Source: Pipra filicauda (lineage: Eukaryota; Chordata; Aves; Passeriformes; Pipridae). Taken from it: a stretch of DNA of 64,000 bases. The position numbers and the translations under genes are program-made. The notes beneath the pieces were generated by a model. That model saw only the letters and a list, made by a program, of their open reading frames with translations, made no database searches and was not told the DNA's origin. Below, piece by piece: positions 60,911 through 64,000 of this stretch. The stretch spans positions 1,103,782-1,167,781 of the forward strand of contig NW_024104357.1 in the NCBI RefSeq assembly GCF_003945595.2, written 5' to 3'. Positions within the stretch are counted from its first letter, which is position 1, and each line of letters opens with the position of its first letter.

Positions 60911-63900
60911 CTGTGAGATAAGGCAAAGCAGAAATGTGCAGCCCTGGCAGCCCTGAGTTGGATCTGCTTTCCAAAGCCCCATAACACATCTTCCTGTCCA
61001 GCTGCAGGCTGTGTCCCCCCTCCCATAATCATCCTCTTCCACAGTGCTCAAACCCACCTTCACTGTCTCACCTGGCAGCAGCTCTCCTGCCCTGTCCACC
61101 CTGCCCAAGCCACCTCCAACTTCTGCACATTGGCACCTGCAGCAGCTCCTGGATCATCTCCTGAACAGTTTCCAATCACCTCCACTGCATAAGCAGCCAG
61201 ACTCTGCCCTTGGCCAACCACTCAGCTTTCATTTCCCCTGAAAGGCCCTCCTATAGACCTAATTTCCTGTATTTGTAGATGGCTGCTGCAGAAGAGAGGA
61301 GGAAGAAGTGGGAAAAGGTCTGGGTAGAGAAGGTGAATGGCTGGAACTAGGATGGGAATATCTTATGGACCAATTCCAGCATAAGAGCTGTCTGGACTGT
61401 AGTGTTTTCACATATAGAGAATGAAGTTGGCCTTCTCCAGCTACAGGTCAGATGCACCCCGACTGAGATGATGATCTTCTTGAATCCTTGTAAACATCAA
61501 AAATTTCATGTATGTTTTGAACTTAAGAGCTCAAACCTGGGAGGAGAAAAAAAATCTCAGCATTTTATACTGAAAGCAACTGTTATCTTTGAAGCTTGAA
61601 CAAGCTGCACCAATAACACTCTCAGCTGAACACGCAGATTCTTAGTTTGGTTTTGCTGATAACTAAAAATTAACAATTCAACATAAGCCTTAATATAGGC
61701 ATCTTTCTGTCTGGCACCTGCAAGATTTTTCTCCAGTAGTTTCTCTCTCTTAATGCTGCAAACATCAGTAATAGCAACGACTGATTCAGCAACGTATACC
61801 TTGAACTTCTCTTAAAAGGTTACATGTCAAAATGTCACCAGACTGTGTTAGCAGTGTTCAGAAAATGGAGAGTATCAAAGTAAGATTGGGTATTTGGTTT
61901 ATGGTATTTCTACTCTGATAAGTGGATAGGCAGATATATGGGGGGGTTTTTTTTGGTAAAAAAGCTAACACTTTCTTTATGTTCAATCTTATCTGCTGCC
62001 TTCTAACTGCATTTTACTCCATCTAATTTTTCCAGACCCAACCAGGTGAGAGAGTGAGAGAGCAATTTTTTCCACTTTTTTTTGTCCTGTCAACAGCATT
62101 ATTTAATGCACATCATGTAATTACATGTATACAAATGTATTGAATGAAGCTGGATAGATGATACAAGTTGAAATTTGAAAGACAGAGGCCTTGACTAACT
62201 GGAAGTAAAAGCATAAAATATGGATGCACATGATGAAACACTGGAAACACAAGCTCTAACTACAGTTTCAACTCCAGGGTTATGGAATCAGGTCTTAGAT
62301 TGCAAGTTTTCTAAACCCGGTGGCATAAAAAACCTATCCCTTGCTTTTAAACAGGTTGAATTTTGTGCAGAATCACTGACAGACAGTGGTAATACATCTA
62401 CTCTGCAGAGAATAATATGTAGAAAATCAAGTATGAAGTGTAATCTCATTATCAAAAAGAAGACAAAGCTTTGATGTCAACAGGAGTCCTTCTGTGGACT
62501 TTTATATAGAATTAATTTCTGTAATCTTAATTATTTTGCCTCTGTCTTACTAACTATACGGTACCACAAAATAGTGTTTCCCTCGGAGAGAGCAAATAGT
62601 TTGGGGATTTTCTTTTCTTTCTTTTTCAATTTTGTTTCGGTTTCAGTGGGAGTATTTGTTGTTGGCTGAGTTGCCGAGAAAGAAGTTAAGTGCCTCTGTC
62701 CTGAGGGACAGGAGAGTATGAGTGCGTCTTGTAAGAGAGATGCTGGTGGCATATTGGCCTCATGATGGATGCACAGAATTGAAGAGTGATAATTCTTTCG
62801 AAATCCCCACTTGTAATATTTTGATGTATTATGACAATATAATCTTGTGTGTTAATAACAGATTATAATATGTATATTTATGGGGCAGTATTTAGCCAGA
62901 TGACATTTGCTTATGTAAATTCTACTACCTGTGTTTGGAACTGATAGTGGCTGTTATTTAATAGTGCTCCAGAAAGCATGCTGTAGCTTCAGACTAAGGT
63001 GAGAATGTGGGTTTAGAGGACTCTCTCCATGTTTATTTATTTCCTACTCACTCCCTCTTCTAGAGGATTTCTAGAAAAATATATTGCATCCAAGAACTCC
63101 AGTGTTCTAATTTGGTGATAATAATTTCATTTAGTTGTGTGCCCCTTTTTACAGTCTCGATTTAATGTGCCATTTTCTTCTGCCACACAGAACAGGGATG
63201 AGTGAGCAAGAACCAAAACTTTTCTGAAAACAGAAAGAAAAGCTTTATTATATGAAGCTTAAACAGAAAAGCAAGAGTGACAGGATTTCCATACAACTGA
63301 AAGATTATCTTCTTTAAATGTGTAACTCATGTTTGCTCTTTATGGGTAGATTGTTAGACTCTATGTTCAGTTCTCTCAAGAGGCATTTAGGACTTCAAAT
63401 ACAGTAATAAATTAATTTGCAAGATAGAGACAATAATGAAAGATTCGATTTCAAACCAGTGACGTGAAACTTTTGTGGAATTCTCAAGCACTAAAAAGCA
63501 GAAATGACAGCCTTATTTACTGGCATAAATGAACCCACCAATGAAATAAAACACAAGATTGACAGCATTAGGAAGAGCAGCTCCTTTTTTTTTATCTACA
63601 AAGAGATGTGACTTACAACAGTGTTATTGCCAGCTTTCCTCCACCTCACTTGGCCACCCCACTCCCCCAAGAGGCCAATGACAACAAAGTGAGGGCAGAT
63701 TAGAGACCTGGTGTATGCAGGCCTTGCTTTTCCTGAGATAACTAAGGTTACTCTGGGCAGCAAGGAGGTGATGAGTTGACACCCATCATCTCAGAAAGGA
63801 AACCATTAGTTTACTCAGAGGCCAGTACAGAGCCACCAGATGGGAACAGTTTTCTGTCACTGTCTATCAAGGCTGGAGCACAGCTCTCCAGCCTTCTGTG

Positions 63901-64000
63901 ACATCAATTTTATGCTGAGAGCACAGCAGTCTCAAAAAACACTGAAGAGCCATTTACTAGTAAAGTATAAGAAACATCTGTCAGTGGCTAAAAGTGTTAA
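60911..64000. other. Intergenic, no gene seen
   Basis: Non-coding sequence without recognised mobile elements or RNA genes. A somewhat GC-richer part lies at 60940-61250. Confidence 0.5.

Noticed and set aside
1..64000. CRISPR arrays, operons, tRNA or rRNA genes, FXR1/DNAJC19/SOX2 coding exons
   Set aside because: Looked for and not seen. The DNA is animal nuclear sequence, and no frame matches the remembered protein sequences of those neighbours.

Overview
The window looks like bird nuclear DNA. It has intron-containing genes with GT-AG splice sites, about 40% GC, two truncated CR1 LINE 3' ends (the dominant avian retroposon) and a solo LTR of the type widespread in bird genomes. There are no operons, ribosome-binding sites or other prokaryotic features. 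I cannot name the species; the LTR type suggests Neoaves, but this is not proven.

Region 1 (1-18450, minus strand) is the ciliary gene CCDC39. I could place 17 consecutive coding exons by hand, from the start codon at 18448-18450 to an exon cut by the left edge. All splice sites are GT-AG, all phases agree, and the 782 residues show no stop or frameshift. About 160 C-terminal residues should lie beyond position 1. Exon 1 sits in a CpG-rich promoter (about 18130-18720) that carries two RFX-type GTTGCC half-sites, as expected for a motile-cilium gene.

Region 2 (18730-19620) is the upstream flank: a 52-bp minisatellite of about seven units, then a CR1 3' fragment in reverse orientation.

Region 3 (19620-64000) holds no gene that I can name. 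In mammals the interval upstream of CCDC39 runs towards FXR1, DNAJC19 and SOX2, and I see no coding exon of those here. It contains a second CR1 3' fragment (37757-38098), a solo LTR (48235-48804), homopolymer and simple repeats, two short CpG-rich islands in AT-rich DNA that could be conserved regulatory elements (40560-40800, 45560-46140), an isolated exon-like cassette on the plus strand (23571-23639), and a broken coding-like stretch on the minus strand ending near a poly-T (28938-30240).

The most intriguing part is 52.7-54.6 kb on the minus strand. Two successive exon-like cassettes (53652-53770 and 53309-53426) have good acceptors, GTAAGT donors and matching codon phases. They lie next to a third open cassette (54295-54548). 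I do not recognise the protein. It could be an undescribed or lineage-specific gene, or the remnant of a lost one. Further open stretches with single good splice signals occur at 50.1, 51.3, 58.1 and 60.7 kb on the same strand.
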